Below, piece after piece: positions 7,879 through 17,902 of a stretch of 64,000 nt of DNA. A program made the position numbers and the translations under genes. Each line of letters begins with the position of its first letter. Position 1 is the first letter of the stretch. The DNA is from Cyanobacteria bacterium OH_CBB_238 (lineage in GTDB: Bacteria; Cyanobacteriota; Vampirovibrionia; Gastranaerophilales; Gastranaerophilaceae), in contig JAEYQN010000071.1 of the NCBI GenBank assembly GCA_023409995.1, forward strand, positions 5,084 through 69,083. Direction: 5' to 3'. The notes below the pieces were generated by a model. That model was not told the DNA's origin. It saw only the letters and a program-made list of their open reading frames with translations, and made no database searches.

Positions 7879-9960
7879 ATGATAATAACTATGCACCCAA
7901 TAATTAATTATAATAATCCAAAGACTTCATTCAAAAGTAGAGTAGTAAAGGACTACCCACCAAATTCAGCTGACTCTGAAGTTAGAGATCTTGTTGATAA
8001 ATTTGAAGAAGATGAGATCGAGTACAGACATTTGGGTCACGGGCTTTTTGCTGCCGCATTTGCGATTCAGGACAAACCAATCGTTATCAAAAAATCATTC
8101 GATTCAACAATTGCAAAATTAATAAATGATAAATTTGAAAAAGAAGGCAATGCTCTTTCTATGGTTCCTGCTAATATTGATAATACACAGAAATTAATTA
8201 GTAGAGTACTAACAGAAAAAGGCAATTATTACTTAGTAACAAATTTATTAAATGGCAAAAAGCCAAGTCCAATTATGAATCCATTTACAAAAGAACACTA
8301 TAACTCCCTAATGGACACGTTGTTTCAGTTAGATTCCGCTAGATTATACCATATGGACCTAAATTTAGGAAATTGTCTGGCAACAAAGGATGGAAAAGTA
8401 AATATACTTGATTTTCAATGGGCAGAAAAATTTAATTTTTTTGGTAAGAATGAACATATTGATGTTCCAAGCTTTATAGCACCTTCAAACCTTGATATGT
8501 TTGAAAAAGAATCGTTAGCTGAATATCTCTGCGATTTAAATAAAAGTGGGTATAAAAGCCTAGTTAGAAAAAATTACAGAGAGTATCTTCACGAAAAATC
8601 TAATTTCCGAAGAAACCGTGTTGATATACTAAAACAGCAACTTCTTTCCGCAACTAACATTGACAATGCAAAAAAAGCAATAAAATATGAAGAACTCCAA
8701 TCAAAATTATTAGACAATCCAAGTGACGAACTGTTAGATTTAGAGTTATCACATTTAGATATATTAAATGGATTTAATCAAGCCTATTGCTTCCATGATG
8801 AAAATGTTGATCAAAAATTGAATATATTAGAATCTGTTCCTGCATATTTATACACACAAATGGCTGTAAAAAATTTCAATACGAAAATTTCTCAAATGCA
8901 ACAAAAATACAAAACTGGTGACCTTTCTGAGTACCTTAATTTACAAAAAGAATATGCTCAATATTACCAAGATTACTTCAGCTGGATCCCAGAGAACTTT
9001 AACTGGATAAAACGACTTGTTAATAGTGAAGAAGCAAATTCCAAACAAAAACTAAGCAAACTGGATTTAATTAAATTCATTAATATAAATTCTTTAGCTG
9101 AAATTTTTTCAAACGATACAACAGATAATAAAATTAATCCTTCTTTGAGTGATAAAACTCTTTTTTTGACATCCGAAATACAAAATCTTCACTCTAAAGA
9201 CTCTGAAAAAATTGATAAAATTGAAAATTCATTAATCTTAAAAAATGACAAAGATATAGATAATATTGCAGTGCAAAGACGTATATTAAATAAACTAATC
9301 GCACAAATAAATAATGACATTAAAGCAGGAGAGAGCCTGAGTGCAATAGCAAATAGTTTGTGTGCCATTTATTTTAATGATCAACTTTCGGAATCAGCAT
9401 ATGAAGCATATATGTTCTGTGTTTCTGATATTGAGGGTAAATACTATAAGAGTCAGGGACAATCCTCAAGACAAATAAAAACACAGCTAAATGAGCTAAT
9501 TGAAAACTTATTTTATGAAGTATACTCAAACTCAAATATAAACAAGACCGATAATCAAACAAATTACAATCTTGTAAAACTTTCAGAAATAAATTCTATA
9601 AATACTAACAAAGAAGATGAGGTTTTCAATCTTCAAATTAAAAAAGCACTATTAGCAGCAAAACTTCCAGAAAATAAAGGATCAAAAAATAGGGTTGTTG
9701 ATAAACTCCTAAATACAAGAACTCCATTTTGCTTCTTATACGATGGCATAAAAGCAATAAGTAACTCACAGAAGAATACCGAACTCGCAATAACCGAGCT
9801 ATCTAGAAATATGACACCGCAACAATTTGTTGAGTTTTTAAATTCGTCCAATAAAAAAGGAGATAGCATATTTTTTGAAAGAGATCTATCACAAAAGATT
9901 GAAGATAAAAAAAATTATGATGCATATACTAAGCTATATTATAAAAACCTGATAAGATAA
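7879..9960 (+). CDS. Large protein with N-terminal kinase-like domain, FKS tag
   Basis: I do not recognise the whole 693-residue protein, but residues 45-185 look like a protein-kinase/aminoglycoside-kinase fold. It has a glycine-rich loop LGHGLFAAAFAI (52-63), a lysine in PIVIKK (K71), a catalytic loop HMDLNLGNCL with H158, D160 and N165, and LDFQ with D178 in the place of the DFG aspartate. The remaining 500 residues are mostly helical by composition with no family recognised. The N-terminus has the short tag TSFKSR (F18). It follows the HAD phosphatase gene by five bases. No signal peptide or membrane span is visible. An internal ATG at 7891 is an alternative start. Kinase activity and target are inference. 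Confidence 0.65.
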   Translation: MIITMHPIINYNNPKTSFKSRVVKDYPPNSADSEVRDLVDKFEEDEIEYRHLGHGLFAAAFAIQDKPIVIKKSFDSTIAKLINDKFEKEGNALSMVPANIDNTQKLISRVLTEKGNYYLVTNLLNGKKPSPIMNPFTKEHYNSLMDTLFQLDSARLYHMDLNLGNCLATKDGKVNILDFQWAEKFNFFGKNEHIDVPSFIAPSNLDMFEKESLAEYLCDLNKSGYKSLVRKNYREYLHEKSNFRRNRVDILKQQLLSATNIDNAKKAIKYEELQSKLLDNPSDELLDLELSHLDILNGFNQAYCFHDENVDQKLNILESVPAYLYTQMAVKNFNTKISQMQQKYKTGDLSEYLNLQKEYAQYYQDYFSWIPENFNWIKRLVNSEEANSKQKLSKLDLIKFININSLAEIFSNDTTDNKINPSLSDKTLFLTSEIQNLHSKDSEKIDKIENSLILKNDKDIDNIAVQRRILNKLIAQINNDIKAGESLSAIANSLCAIYFNDQLSESAYEAYMFCVSDIEGKYYKSQGQSSRQIKTQLNELIENLFYEVYSNSNINKTDNQTNYNLVKLSEINSINTNKEDEVFNLQIKKALLAAKLPENKGSKNRVVDKLLNTRTPFCFLYDGIKAISNSQKNTELAITELSRNMTPQQFVEFLNSSNKKGDSIFFERDLSQKIEDKKNYDAYTKLYYKNLIR

Positions 9961-10249
9961 TTTTTTTGCTCCTAAAACAAAACAAGAGAAGAAAGAATTG
10001 CTTACATTAAATTTTATGGGTATCTTGACAAATAAATTAATAAACTAGCAAAAAAAAATAAAATTGTGTGTTATATAAAATATTCCAAATCATATAGGGG
10101 TAAATATGTTTTTAGCGTTAATACTGAATCTTTTAAATAGAAATCATCTTTGTTATTGTCCCATTAGAATTAAACAGCACAAGTTTTAGCGTTGTATCTA
10201 TATTCAACGATACTTTCTCACATTATGAGAGCTTTTTAGTCAGGAATTT

Positions 10250-11188
10250 ATGATTATTACAAATATCAAATCTTATGCACCATATATAAATATAGGGCAA
10301 AAGCATCAATCAAATAAAAATAACCAGCAACGATATACTCACGATGTAATCAATGCAGCAGTTAATTTTAAAGGAAAAATCCCACTTGATACTTATATTG
10401 CAAACGCTTCTGCAAAAATATTCAGATCAGAGAAGCCTGATTTTTCATCTTTTTCAAAATGGCTAGAAAAAGAAAATATTCCATTAAACAAACTTGTAGA
10501 ATATATTGAAACAAACGGCAGATACCTTGGAGAAGGAACCGAAAATATTGTTTTTGCACTTCCTAATTCTGATTTATTTGCATTTAGAAAGCCATTATCA
10601 GGAATCAATGGACATGAACTGAGAGAAATAAAAGATGAATTTCCTAACTTAAATTTAGGACAAGCAATAGCAAAAGTTGGCAATGCTACAATAATAAAGT
10701 TACAAAATGGTGTAGAATCTGGTATTCCTTATGCGGATAGAATAAAAGCTTCTGGATTAGAGAATACCTTTACCTACCGAAAACATTTATCAAGGGTCAA
10801 CCAAATGCCTCAAGAAGCTTACGACGAACTTGCTGAAACATTCGCCAAGCTTAATCAAAAAGAATATTCGTTTGATTTATATAATCCTAACAATATTCTT
10901 ATAGATGTTGATAAAAAAAAATTCAACATCGTTGATGACTTAAAAGAAATATATGATGAAAAGGAATATAACACTTTTGCAAGCATAACTATTCCACTCT
11001 TTGACACTTGGTTTGTCCGAAGTTTATCTTTCACCGATGATTACCTTACAGTCTGGCAAAAAATGATTGAAAAAAGTATGATTGCATCTAAAAAAGCCGG
11101 ATTGCCTGAACCACAAAAAGATGGATACTGGCTTGATAAAATGTTTGAGCTTTCTGGGATGGGGCATTATAGACCTTTAACCAAGTAA
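10250..11188 (+). CDS. Second kinase-like protein with N-terminal NFKGK tag
   Basis: The 312-residue protein is not recognised by name but has the layout of a small kinase-fold domain. It shows a glycine-rich loop YLGEGTENIVF (about 92-102), an FRK with K114 as candidate ATP lysine, a catalytic-loop-like segment with D209 and N214 (FDLYNPNNILID), and D229 in FNIVDDL as a DFG equivalent. The usual catalytic-loop histidine is replaced by S207. A 39-residue disordered-looking leader rich in N, Q and K ends in NFKGK (F40). A 289-base spacer separates it from the preceding kinase-like gene, so it probably has its own promoter. Comparable compact kinase folds occur in secreted bacterial effectors and antibiotic kinases. 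Activity here is uncertain. Confidence 0.6.
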   Translation: MIITNIKSYAPYINIGQKHQSNKNNQQRYTHDVINAAVNFKGKIPLDTYIANASAKIFRSEKPDFSSFSKWLEKENIPLNKLVEYIETNGRYLGEGTENIVFALPNSDLFAFRKPLSGINGHELREIKDEFPNLNLGQAIAKVGNATIIKLQNGVESGIPYADRIKASGLENTFTYRKHLSRVNQMPQEAYDELAETFAKLNQKEYSFDLYNPNNILIDVDKKKFNIVDDLKEIYDEKEYNTFASITIPLFDTWFVRSLSFTDDYLTVWQKMIEKSMIASKKAGLPEPQKDGYWLDKMFELSGMGHYRPLTK

Positions 11189-11333
11189 CAAAGTTTACAT
11201 ATAATAAATGCTTGTTATTTCTATTTTGCTAAGTTATTATAGATTTTTAGTATAAATCATCAAATATTGAGTTATATTTGGTTTACGATTGCTCTACATT
11301 GCTTTAAAATTAAAAAGAACACGAGGAACAAAT

Positions 11334-12278
11334 ATGAAAAGAATATTAATTACAGGTGGTGCTGGTTTTATTGGTAGTCACCTGTGTGAAAGACTTGTAA
11401 AAGAAGGCAATGATGTAATTTGCCTAGATAATTTTTTTACCGGTTCTAAAGATAATATAAGACACTTAATTGGTAACAACCACTTTGAGCTTGTAAGGCA
11501 CGATATTACAAAAGAGTATTTTGCAGAAGTTGATCAAATATATAACCTCGCCTGTCCGGCAAGTCCTCCTCACTATCAATACAATGCAATAAAAACGATT
11601 AAAACTTCTGTTCTTGGAGTTATGAATATGCTTGGTTTAGCAAAGCGCTGTAAAGCTACTATTTTGCAAGCCTCAACCTCAGAAGTATATGGAGACCCCA
11701 AAGTTCATCCTCAAACCGAATCTTACTGGGGTAATGTAAATCCAATTGGAGTTAGGAGCTGTTACGATGAAGGAAAACGCTGTGCCGAAACTCTTATGAT
11801 GGATTATCATCGCCAAAATAAGGTTGATACAAGAATTATCCGTATATTTAATACCTATGGCCCTAATATGGATATGAATGACGGTCGAGTCGTTTCAAAT
11901 TTCATAATTCAAGCTCTCCAGAATAAAGATATAACTATTTATGGCGACGGCTCCCAAACCCGATCATTTTGTTACGTTGATGATCTTATTGAGGGAATGA
12001 TCAGGATGATGAATAATAAACAGAAATTCATTGGACCAGTTAACATTGGTAATCCAAGCGAAAGAACAATTTTAGACTTTGCTGAATTCATTATTAAAAT
12101 GACAAATTCAAATTCTAAGTTAATTTTTCAACCTTTGCCTGGTGATGATCCCACCCAAAGAAAACCTGATATTTCTTTGGCAAAAAAAGAATTAGGATGG
12201 GAGCCTAAGATTGATATTAAAATTGGTTTAGAAAAAACGATAGCTTATTTTGAAAATAAACTTATGGAGAATAAATAA
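11334..12278 (+). CDS. uxs: UDP-glucuronate decarboxylase (UDP-xylose synthase)
   Basis: This extended SDR starts [16 protein letters not shown] (GxxGxxG at residues 7-13) and has the decarboxylase signatures [29 protein letters not shown] (Tyr and Lys of the active site) and RIFNTYGP. It should convert UDP-glucuronate to UDP-xylose with bound NAD. I place the start at the ATG at 11334 because GAGGA lies six bases upstream and the Rossmann strand begins there; an upstream in-frame TTG at 11289 would add 15 non-conserved residues. The stop overlaps the ugd start as TAATG, so the two enzymes are translationally coupled and catalyse consecutive steps. Confidence 0.92.
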   Translation: MKRILITGGAGFIGSHLCERLVKEGNDVICLDNFFTGSKDNIRHLIGNNHFELVRHDITKEYFAEVDQIYNLACPASPPHYQYNAIKTIKTSVLGVMNMLGLAKRCKATILQASTSEVYGDPKVHPQTESYWGNVNPIGVRSCYDEGKRCAETLMMDYHRQNKVDTRIIRIFNTYGPNMDMNDGRVVSNFIIQALQNKDITIYGDGSQTRSFCYVDDLIEGMIRMMNNKQKFIGPVNIGNPSERTILDFAEFIIKMTNSNSKLIFQPLPGDDPTQRKPDISLAKKELGWEPKIDIKIGLEKTIAYFENKLMENK

Positions 12279-13579
12279 TGAAAGTTTGTGTAATTGGAAC
12301 AGGATATGTTGGGTTAGTTGCTGGTGCTTGTTTTGCATCTATGGGCAATGATGTAATTTGCATCGACAACAATAAAGAAAAACTAAATCAACTCAACCAA
12401 GGTATTATTCCTATATATGAACCCGGATTAGATGAGCTTATTAAAAACAACGTTAAAGAAGGTCGACTTATATTTTCAGATAATCTCAAAGACGCAGTCA
12501 CAAAATCATTAATTTGTTTTATTGCTGTTGGAACCCCACAAGGAGAAGATGGCTCAGCAGATTTAAAGTATGTATACCAAGTAGCCAAAGAAATAGCAAT
12601 CGCTATGAATGAGTATAAAATTGTTGTAAATAAGTCTACAGTTCCAGTGGGAACAGGAGAAAAAGTAGCAGAGATAATAAGCGAATATACAAACTATGAT
12701 TTTGATGTAGTGTCAAACCCTGAATTCCTGAAGCAAGGTGCAGCGGTGGATGACTTTTTGCGCCCCGACAGAGTTGTAATTGGAGCTTCTTCAGAAAAGG
12801 CAAAACAAATTATGGTTGACTTGTATGAACCTTTTGTTAAAAATCAGAATCCAATTATAACAATGGATGTAAAATCGGCAGAAATGGTAAAATATGCGTC
12901 CAATGCTTTTCTTGCGGTAAAAATATCTTACGCAAATGAAATAGCGAATATTTGTGAAGCAGTGGGGGCTGATGCAAATATGGTGAGGCGGGGAATGTGT
13001 GCAGATACGCGAATTGGAACAAAATTTTTATATCCTGGACTTGGGTATGGCGGAAGTTGCTTTCCAAAAGATGTCAAAGCATTAATGAAAACAGCTTCAG
13101 ATTATGGAACAACTTCTCAAATAATAAAAGCAGCTGATGAAACTAATAAAAAACAAAGAGAACTCTTTATTAATAAAATCATTTCCAGATTTGGCACAAA
13201 TCTAAATGGCAAAACATTTGGCATTTGGGGTTTGGCATTCAAGCCACATACAAATGATATGAGAGAAGCACCTTCTATTACTATAATAGAAGCATTACAG
13301 AATATGGGTGCTAAAATTCAAGTCTTTGATCCTAAAGCATACGATTGTGCGGATTCAATCTTTGGCAACACTATACAATATTGTAATAACGCGTATGAAG
13401 CACTACAAAATGCTGATGCAATGGTGCTTGTTACAGAATGGAACGAATTTAGAAATCCAGATTTCTCAAAAATCAAATCATTATTAAAAAATCCAATAAT
13501 TTTTGACGGCAGAAACCAATATGACCCCAATAAAATGAAAGAATTAGGTTTTGAATATTCATATATTGGGGGCAATTGA
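12278..13579 (+). CDS. ugd: UDP-glucose 6-dehydrogenase
   Basis: The 433-residue enzyme has the N-terminal NAD-binding motif GTGYVGLV, the central domain with SNPEFLKQGAAV, the catalytic cysteine C261 in GGSCFPKD, and the C-terminal UDP-binding domain with WGLAFKPHTNDMREAPS. It oxidises UDP-glucose to UDP-glucuronate with two NAD, supplying the substrate for the decarboxylase encoded just upstream. Overlapping stop and start codons show tight coupling. UDP-xylose or UDP-glucuronate would feed the glycan genes nearby. It is convergent with the efflux operon, six bases from the RND gene stop. Confidence 0.95.
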   Translation: MKVCVIGTGYVGLVAGACFASMGNDVICIDNNKEKLNQLNQGIIPIYEPGLDELIKNNVKEGRLIFSDNLKDAVTKSLICFIAVGTPQGEDGSADLKYVYQVAKEIAIAMNEYKIVVNKSTVPVGTGEKVAEIISEYTNYDFDVVSNPEFLKQGAAVDDFLRPDRVVIGASSEKAKQIMVDLYEPFVKNQNPIITMDVKSAEMVKYASNAFLAVKISYANEIANICEAVGADANMVRRGMCADTRIGTKFLYPGLGYGGSCFPKDVKALMKTASDYGTTSQIIKAADETNKKQRELFINKIISRFGTNLNGKTFGIWGLAFKPHTNDMREAPSITIIEALQNMGAKIQVFDPKAYDCADSIFGNTIQYCNNAYEALQNADAMVLVTEWNEFRNPDFSKIKSLLKNPIIFDGRNQYDPNKMKELGFEYSYIGGN

Positions 13580-13585
13580 TATAAA

Positions 13586-16500
13586 TTAAGCTCTAAAAAT
13601 TCGTTTTATTTTCTTCTTAATATTAGTTCTGGGGTGACAGAACCAACTATAAAGAACAGGCAGCACCACTAATGTGAGAAATAATGAGGTTATTAACCCA
13701 CCTATAACCACAGTTGCCAAGGGTCTTTGAACCTCAGCGCCAGAACCTGTTGATATAGCCATAGGCAAAAATCCCAAAGTAGCCACCATTGCGGTCATTA
13801 GTACAGGTCTTAATCGTGTTTCAGTTCCTATTCTGAGAGTTTCTTTCATAGAATGACCTTGGTCTTGCAATTTATTAAAAGTAGAAATTAATACAAGTCC
13901 ATTTAATATCGCAACTCCAAAAAGTGCTATAAATCCAACAATGGCAGGAACACTTATATACATACCTCTTAAAACAAGGGCAAAAAGACCACCCACTACG
14001 GCAAAGGGCACATTAAGCATTACTAGTATTGAGTGTTTTACCGAAGAAAAAGTAGTCATCAACAACACAAAAATTATAATTATAGAAATAGGTACAACAA
14101 AAGCCAGTCTAGCCATAGCTCTTTGTTGATTTTCAAATTGTCCGCCCCATTCTATGTAATAGTTAGGAGGCAGCTCAATATTCTGGTCAATTTGCTTCTG
14201 AGCATCTCTTACAAAAGAACCTATATCCCTACCACGAATGTTACATTGAACAATTATTCTCCTTTGACCTGATTCTCTATTTACGGCTTCATAACCTTCT
14301 TCTATTGTTACTTTCGCTACCTGACCAACAGGAATTCTTCTACCATCAGATGCTTCAACAAGTAAATTTTGAACAAAAGTCGGATCTATGTTGCTACCTT
14401 CAGGAAATCTCGCCCTTAGAGTAAATCTTTTTCTTCCATCAATAATTTCAGAAACAGGTTTTCCAAGGATTGCAGTAGAAACGATCTCTCTAACGTCATC
14501 AATGCTGACTCCGTATCTGGACATTTCAACTCTATCAGGTACTATTGTTATTTGCTTTGAACCAGATAATTGCTCTACCTGAACATCTGCAGCTCCATCA
14601 ACATTTTTCAGAATTTGCTCTGTTTGTTCAGCCTTCTTAGAAAGTATATCTAGATCGTCTCCAAATATTTTAATAGCTATATCAGCCTTAACACCAGATA
14701 CAAGTTCGTTTACTCTCATTTCTATTGGCTGCGAGAAACTAAAATTAACACCCGGTACTTTTGCCTGAAGCCTTTCATCAAGCTCATTAGCCAATTTCTC
14801 TTTTGTCATTCCAAATCGCCATTTTGATTTTGGTATTAATTCTACAAAAGTGTCAGTTTGATAAACTCCCATAGGATCAGTTGCCAAGTCGGCTCTCCCT
14901 ATTTTGGAAACAACACTTTTTACTTCAGGAACTTCGTTAATTGAGTGCTCCATTCTCGTTGTGACCTTTACAGCTTCAGGTAAAGAAATACTGGGTAAGT
15001 TTGTAACTCCAATTGAAAAACTTCCCTCATCCAGCCTAGGGATAAATTCTGTTCCCATAAACGGTAAGCACAATATTGAGATAATAAATAAACTAGAAGC
15101 AACAACAATTGTCTTTACTCTATTTTTTAGAGCAATTTCAAATAACTTTTTATATGGCTCTCTTACTTTTTCAACAATAATACTTTCTTTTTCTACAATT
15201 TTCCCCTGCAAGAAAAAACTGCACAAAACTGGAATTAAAATCAAGGCAACTAATAATGACCCGATTAAAGCAAAGCAGACAGTGAAAACCATAGGTGAAA
15301 ACATTTTATATTCCATTCCTTCCAGGGAAAGAATTGGCATATAAACAACTGTAATAATTAAAACACCAAAAAAGATAGGCCTAGCCATTTCTTTTAAAGA
15401 TTCTTGAATTATTTCGAAGGTTGTTCGATTATGTTTTTTGTTATGAGAAAGTTTTCTTAAGGTATTTTCTACCATTACTATAGAGCCGTCAACAATCATA
15501 CCAAAATCAATCGCACCAAGACTCATGATATTTGCAGTTAATCCCAGAGCTTTCATACCCATAAAAGAAAACATCATCGCTATAGGAATAGTTGAAGCAA
15601 CAATCAATGCTGCCCTTATGTTCCCAAGCATTAACAACAAAACTGCGATAACAAGAATTCCACCTTCAACAAGGTTCGTTTCTACTGTTTTAATGGTCTG
15701 TTCAACAAGACTTGTTTGATCATAGAATGGCTTAATTTTAACACCTTCAGGCAATGTTTTTTTTACCTGAACAATTTTTTCTTTTACTCTTTCTATTACG
15801 TTTCTACTATTTTCTCCTTTTAACATCATAACTATACCAGTTACAACTTCACCATTGCCATCTTTCGTTGCTGCACCTTGTCTTAGCATATATCCATAAT
15901 CAACTTTGGCAATATTCCTTATATAGACAGGCGATCCGTCTTGGTATTTAACGACAATGTTTCTTATATCTTCAAGCCTATTAATTAAACCTAGCCCTCT
16001 AACAATATATTGTTCAGATGAATGCTCGATTATCCCCCCACTAAAATTTGAGTTGTTATTTTTCAATGCATCAAATACTTCTTTTAAAGTAAGATTGTAT
16101 TGCAACAACCTTTCAGGGTATATCATCACTTGATATTCACGAGTTTGCCCACCCCAAGTATTTACCTCATTCACGCCAGGAACTGTTCTTAGTTGAAACT
16201 TTATATCCCAATCGTGAAGTGTTTTGAGTTCATCGGGAGAATATCCTTTTCCTTCAATTACATATTGATATATCTCTCCCATGCCTGTTGTAATTGGTCC
16301 CAGCTCAGGGTTTATTCCTTCGGGGAGCCTAGCTCTGGCGGATTGAAGTCTTTCATTTACAATTTGCCTAGCGAAGTAGATATCAACATTATCCTTAAAC
16401 ACTACAGTAACAAGAGACAGCCCAAGCTTTGATATAGAGCGAATTTCAGCAACCTTAGGTATTCCATTCATTATTGATTCTATTGGGATTGTAACAAGCT

Positions 16501-16684
16501 CTTCGGATTCAACAGGAGCCATTCCGCCAGTATCTGTTAAAATTTGAACTTGATTATTTGTTAAATCAGGAAATGCATCAATTGGAAGGTTAACAAAGGA
16601 ATATATACCGCCAATTAAACATAACGCAAATATTACGCAGATCAAAAACCTTTGTTTTATAAATTTAGCCAAGAAATTTTCCAC
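13586..16684 (-). CDS. Heavy-metal efflux RND transporter (CusA/CzcA family)
   Basis: This 1032-residue inner-membrane protein matches the heavy-metal RND pumps. The first helix (RFLICVIFALCLIGGIYSF) is followed by LPIDAFPDLTNNQVQI, typical of CzcA/CusA. A duplicated block of transmembrane helices contains GAIDFGMIVDGSIVMVEN, whose acidic residues relay protons in this family. Two large periplasmic loops complete the porter. It exports divalent or monovalent metal ions by proton antiport as part of a tripartite complex. It is the last gene of the operon, three bases after the adaptor gene. Metal specificity (Cu/Ag or Co/Zn/Cd) cannot be settled by eye. Confidence 0.95.
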   Translation of the reverse strand: MENFLAKFIKQRFLICVIFALCLIGGIYSFVNLPIDAFPDLTNNQVQILTDTGGMAPVESEELVTIPIESIMNGIPKVAEIRSISKLGLSLVTVVFKDNVDIYFARQIVNERLQSARARLPEGINPELGPITTGMGEIYQYVIEGKGYSPDELKTLHDWDIKFQLRTVPGVNEVNTWGGQTREYQVMIYPERLLQYNLTLKEVFDALKNNNSNFSGGIIEHSSEQYIVRGLGLINRLEDIRNIVVKYQDGSPVYIRNIAKVDYGYMLRQGAATKDGNGEVVTGIVMMLKGENSRNVIERVKEKIVQVKKTLPEGVKIKPFYDQTSLVEQTIKTVETNLVEGGILVIAVLLLMLGNIRAALIVASTIPIAMMFSFMGMKALGLTANIMSLGAIDFGMIVDGSIVMVENTLRKLSHNKKHNRTTFEIIQESLKEMARPIFFGVLIITVVYMPILSLEGMEYKMFSPMVFTVCFALIGSLLVALILIPVLCSFFLQGKIVEKESIIVEKVREPYKKLFEIALKNRVKTIVVASSLFIISILCLPFMGTEFIPRLDEGSFSIGVTNLPSISLPEAVKVTTRMEHSINEVPEVKSVVSKIGRADLATDPMGVYQTDTFVELIPKSKWRFGMTKEKLANELDERLQAKVPGVNFSFSQPIEMRVNELVSGVKADIAIKIFGDDLDILSKKAEQTEQILKNVDGAADVQVEQLSGSKQITIVPDRVEMSRYGVSIDDVREIVSTAILGKPVSEIIDGRKRFTLRARFPEGSNIDPTFVQNLLVEASDGRRIPVGQVAKVTIEEGYEAVNRESGQRRIIVQCNIRGRDIGSFVRDAQKQIDQNIELPPNYYIEWGGQFENQQRAMARLAFVVPISIIIIFVLLMTTFSSVKHSILVMLNVPFAVVGGLFALVLRGMYISVPAIVGFIALFGVAILNGLVLISTFNKLQDQGHSMKETLRIGTETRLRPVLMTAMVATLGFLPMAISTGSGAEVQRPLATVVIGGLITSLFLTLVVLPVLYSWFCHPRTNIKKKIKRIFRA

Positions 16685-16687
16685 CGC

Positions 16688-17902
16688 TTACTCCTCCTCT
16701 ACAAATTCACTTTTAAGCATTTCTGCTTTTAGTGTGAAACTTCCCTTGGCTACCACTTTATCTCCAGCGTTTAATCCATCAACTACAAAGTAACCATTTT
16801 GGGCTTTCTCTCCCAACGATATGTCTTGTTTTTTATATTTTCCTCCGCCTAAATCATAAAAAACAAAAACTTCTTTTCCATACTTCTGAATTGCACTATC
16901 AGGCACAAAAGGCTTATTTTCTTTTATATTGCTATCTATAACGATAGAACCAAACATGCCTGGTTTTAACAATCCCAAAGAGTTATTAATAAAAGCTCTC
17001 GCCACAAAAGTTTGAGTTGGCTCATTGGCAGAAGCCTGAATATAATCTATTTTTCCCAAAAATGATTTTCCGGGGTAACTATCTGGTTTAAATTTCACAA
17101 CTTGATTTTGAGAGACTTTAGCTATGTCATTTGAATAAAGCGTTATGTCAAGCCATAATTCACTAAGATCAGAAACCTCATACAATACTTGGTCCGGAGA
17201 AACTACCGAACCAACTGTTATATTTTTTTTTGTTATAATACCTGATCGTATAGCAGTTATTGGACTTGATGTCGTAAGTCTTTCTGTATTCAAATTCGCA
17301 CCTGTACCGTAGACACCAAGCATAGCTTTAGTTTCAGATTGTATATGAACAGAGCGTTCTCTTAAATTCGCAACCTCATCTTTTGCGATAATCATTTCTG
17401 ATTGTGCTTGGATGAGATCTTTTTGAGGGCTTATCCCTTGAGAGTACAATCTTCTTTCTCTTTCATAGCTGGTTCTGGCAAGAGAATAACGTGTCTGTGC
17501 CTGTCTGATAGCTATTTTATTCTCGTGTAATTCTCGTGTAGCACTTGCATTAATTTGAATAACTTCGGGATTTTGGATCAATGCGACTATCTGCCCCTGC
17601 TTGACATAATCACCCAGTTTGAATCTATCTTGAACTATTCTTCCAGTAACCATTGAATTAAGAGTGTATCTCTTATCCTCATTTGTTTTTATTTGACCAG
17701 TTGTTTTCAATTGAGTTTTTACCGGAAGTTCTTCAACAATAATTGATTCTATTCCGGCTTGTTTAACTGCATCACCATCCAATGTAATAATATCTGGATC
17801 TTTTTTGATCGTATCAGTTAGCTCTTTTTGAGAAGTACATCCTACAAATAAAAATAAAGATAAAAAAGTAATTAAAAGATATATAGTTATTTTTTTTCTC
17901 AT
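16688..17902 (-). CDS. Periplasmic adaptor lipoprotein of metal efflux pump (CusB/CzcB family)
   Basis: The 404-residue protein begins with a lipoprotein signal peptide whose lipobox LFVGC places the lipidated cysteine at residue 22. The mature part shows the order of a membrane fusion protein: a flexible N-terminus, a beta-barrel/lipoyl half (GRIVQDRFKLGDYVKQGQIV), an alpha-helical hairpin (about residues 120-190), the second lipoyl half (SGIITKKNITVGSVV) and a C-terminal barrel. It links the RND pump to the outer-membrane channel. Its start overlaps the stop of the TolC-family gene by four bases (ATGA), and the RND gene follows immediately. Confidence 0.92.
   Translation of the reverse strand: MRKKITIYLLITFLSLFLFVGCTSQKELTDTIKKDPDIITLDGDAVKQAGIESIIVEELPVKTQLKTTGQIKTNEDKRYTLNSMVTGRIVQDRFKLGDYVKQGQIVALIQNPEVIQINASATRELHENKIAIRQAQTRYSLARTSYERERRLYSQGISPQKDLIQAQSEMIIAKDEVANLRERSVHIQSETKAMLGVYGTGANLNTERLTTSSPITAIRSGIITKKNITVGSVVSPDQVLYEVSDLSELWLDITLYSNDIAKVSQNQVVKFKPDSYPGKSFLGKIDYIQASANEPTQTFVARAFINNSLGLLKPGMFGSIVIDSNIKENKPFVPDSAIQKYGKEVFVFYDLGGGKYKKQDISLGEKAQNGYFVVDGLNAGDKVVAKGSFTLKAEMLKSEFVEEE

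Noticed and set aside
7372-7896. Open 174-codon frame antisense to the HAD phosphatase gene
   Set aside because: No ribosome site and no protein-like motif; it mirrors a real coding frame with all HAD motifs on the other strand.
14904-15344. Open 146-codon frame antisense to the RND pump gene
   Set aside because: Composition is that of a shadow of the RND membrane segments; the pump is intact on the minus strand.
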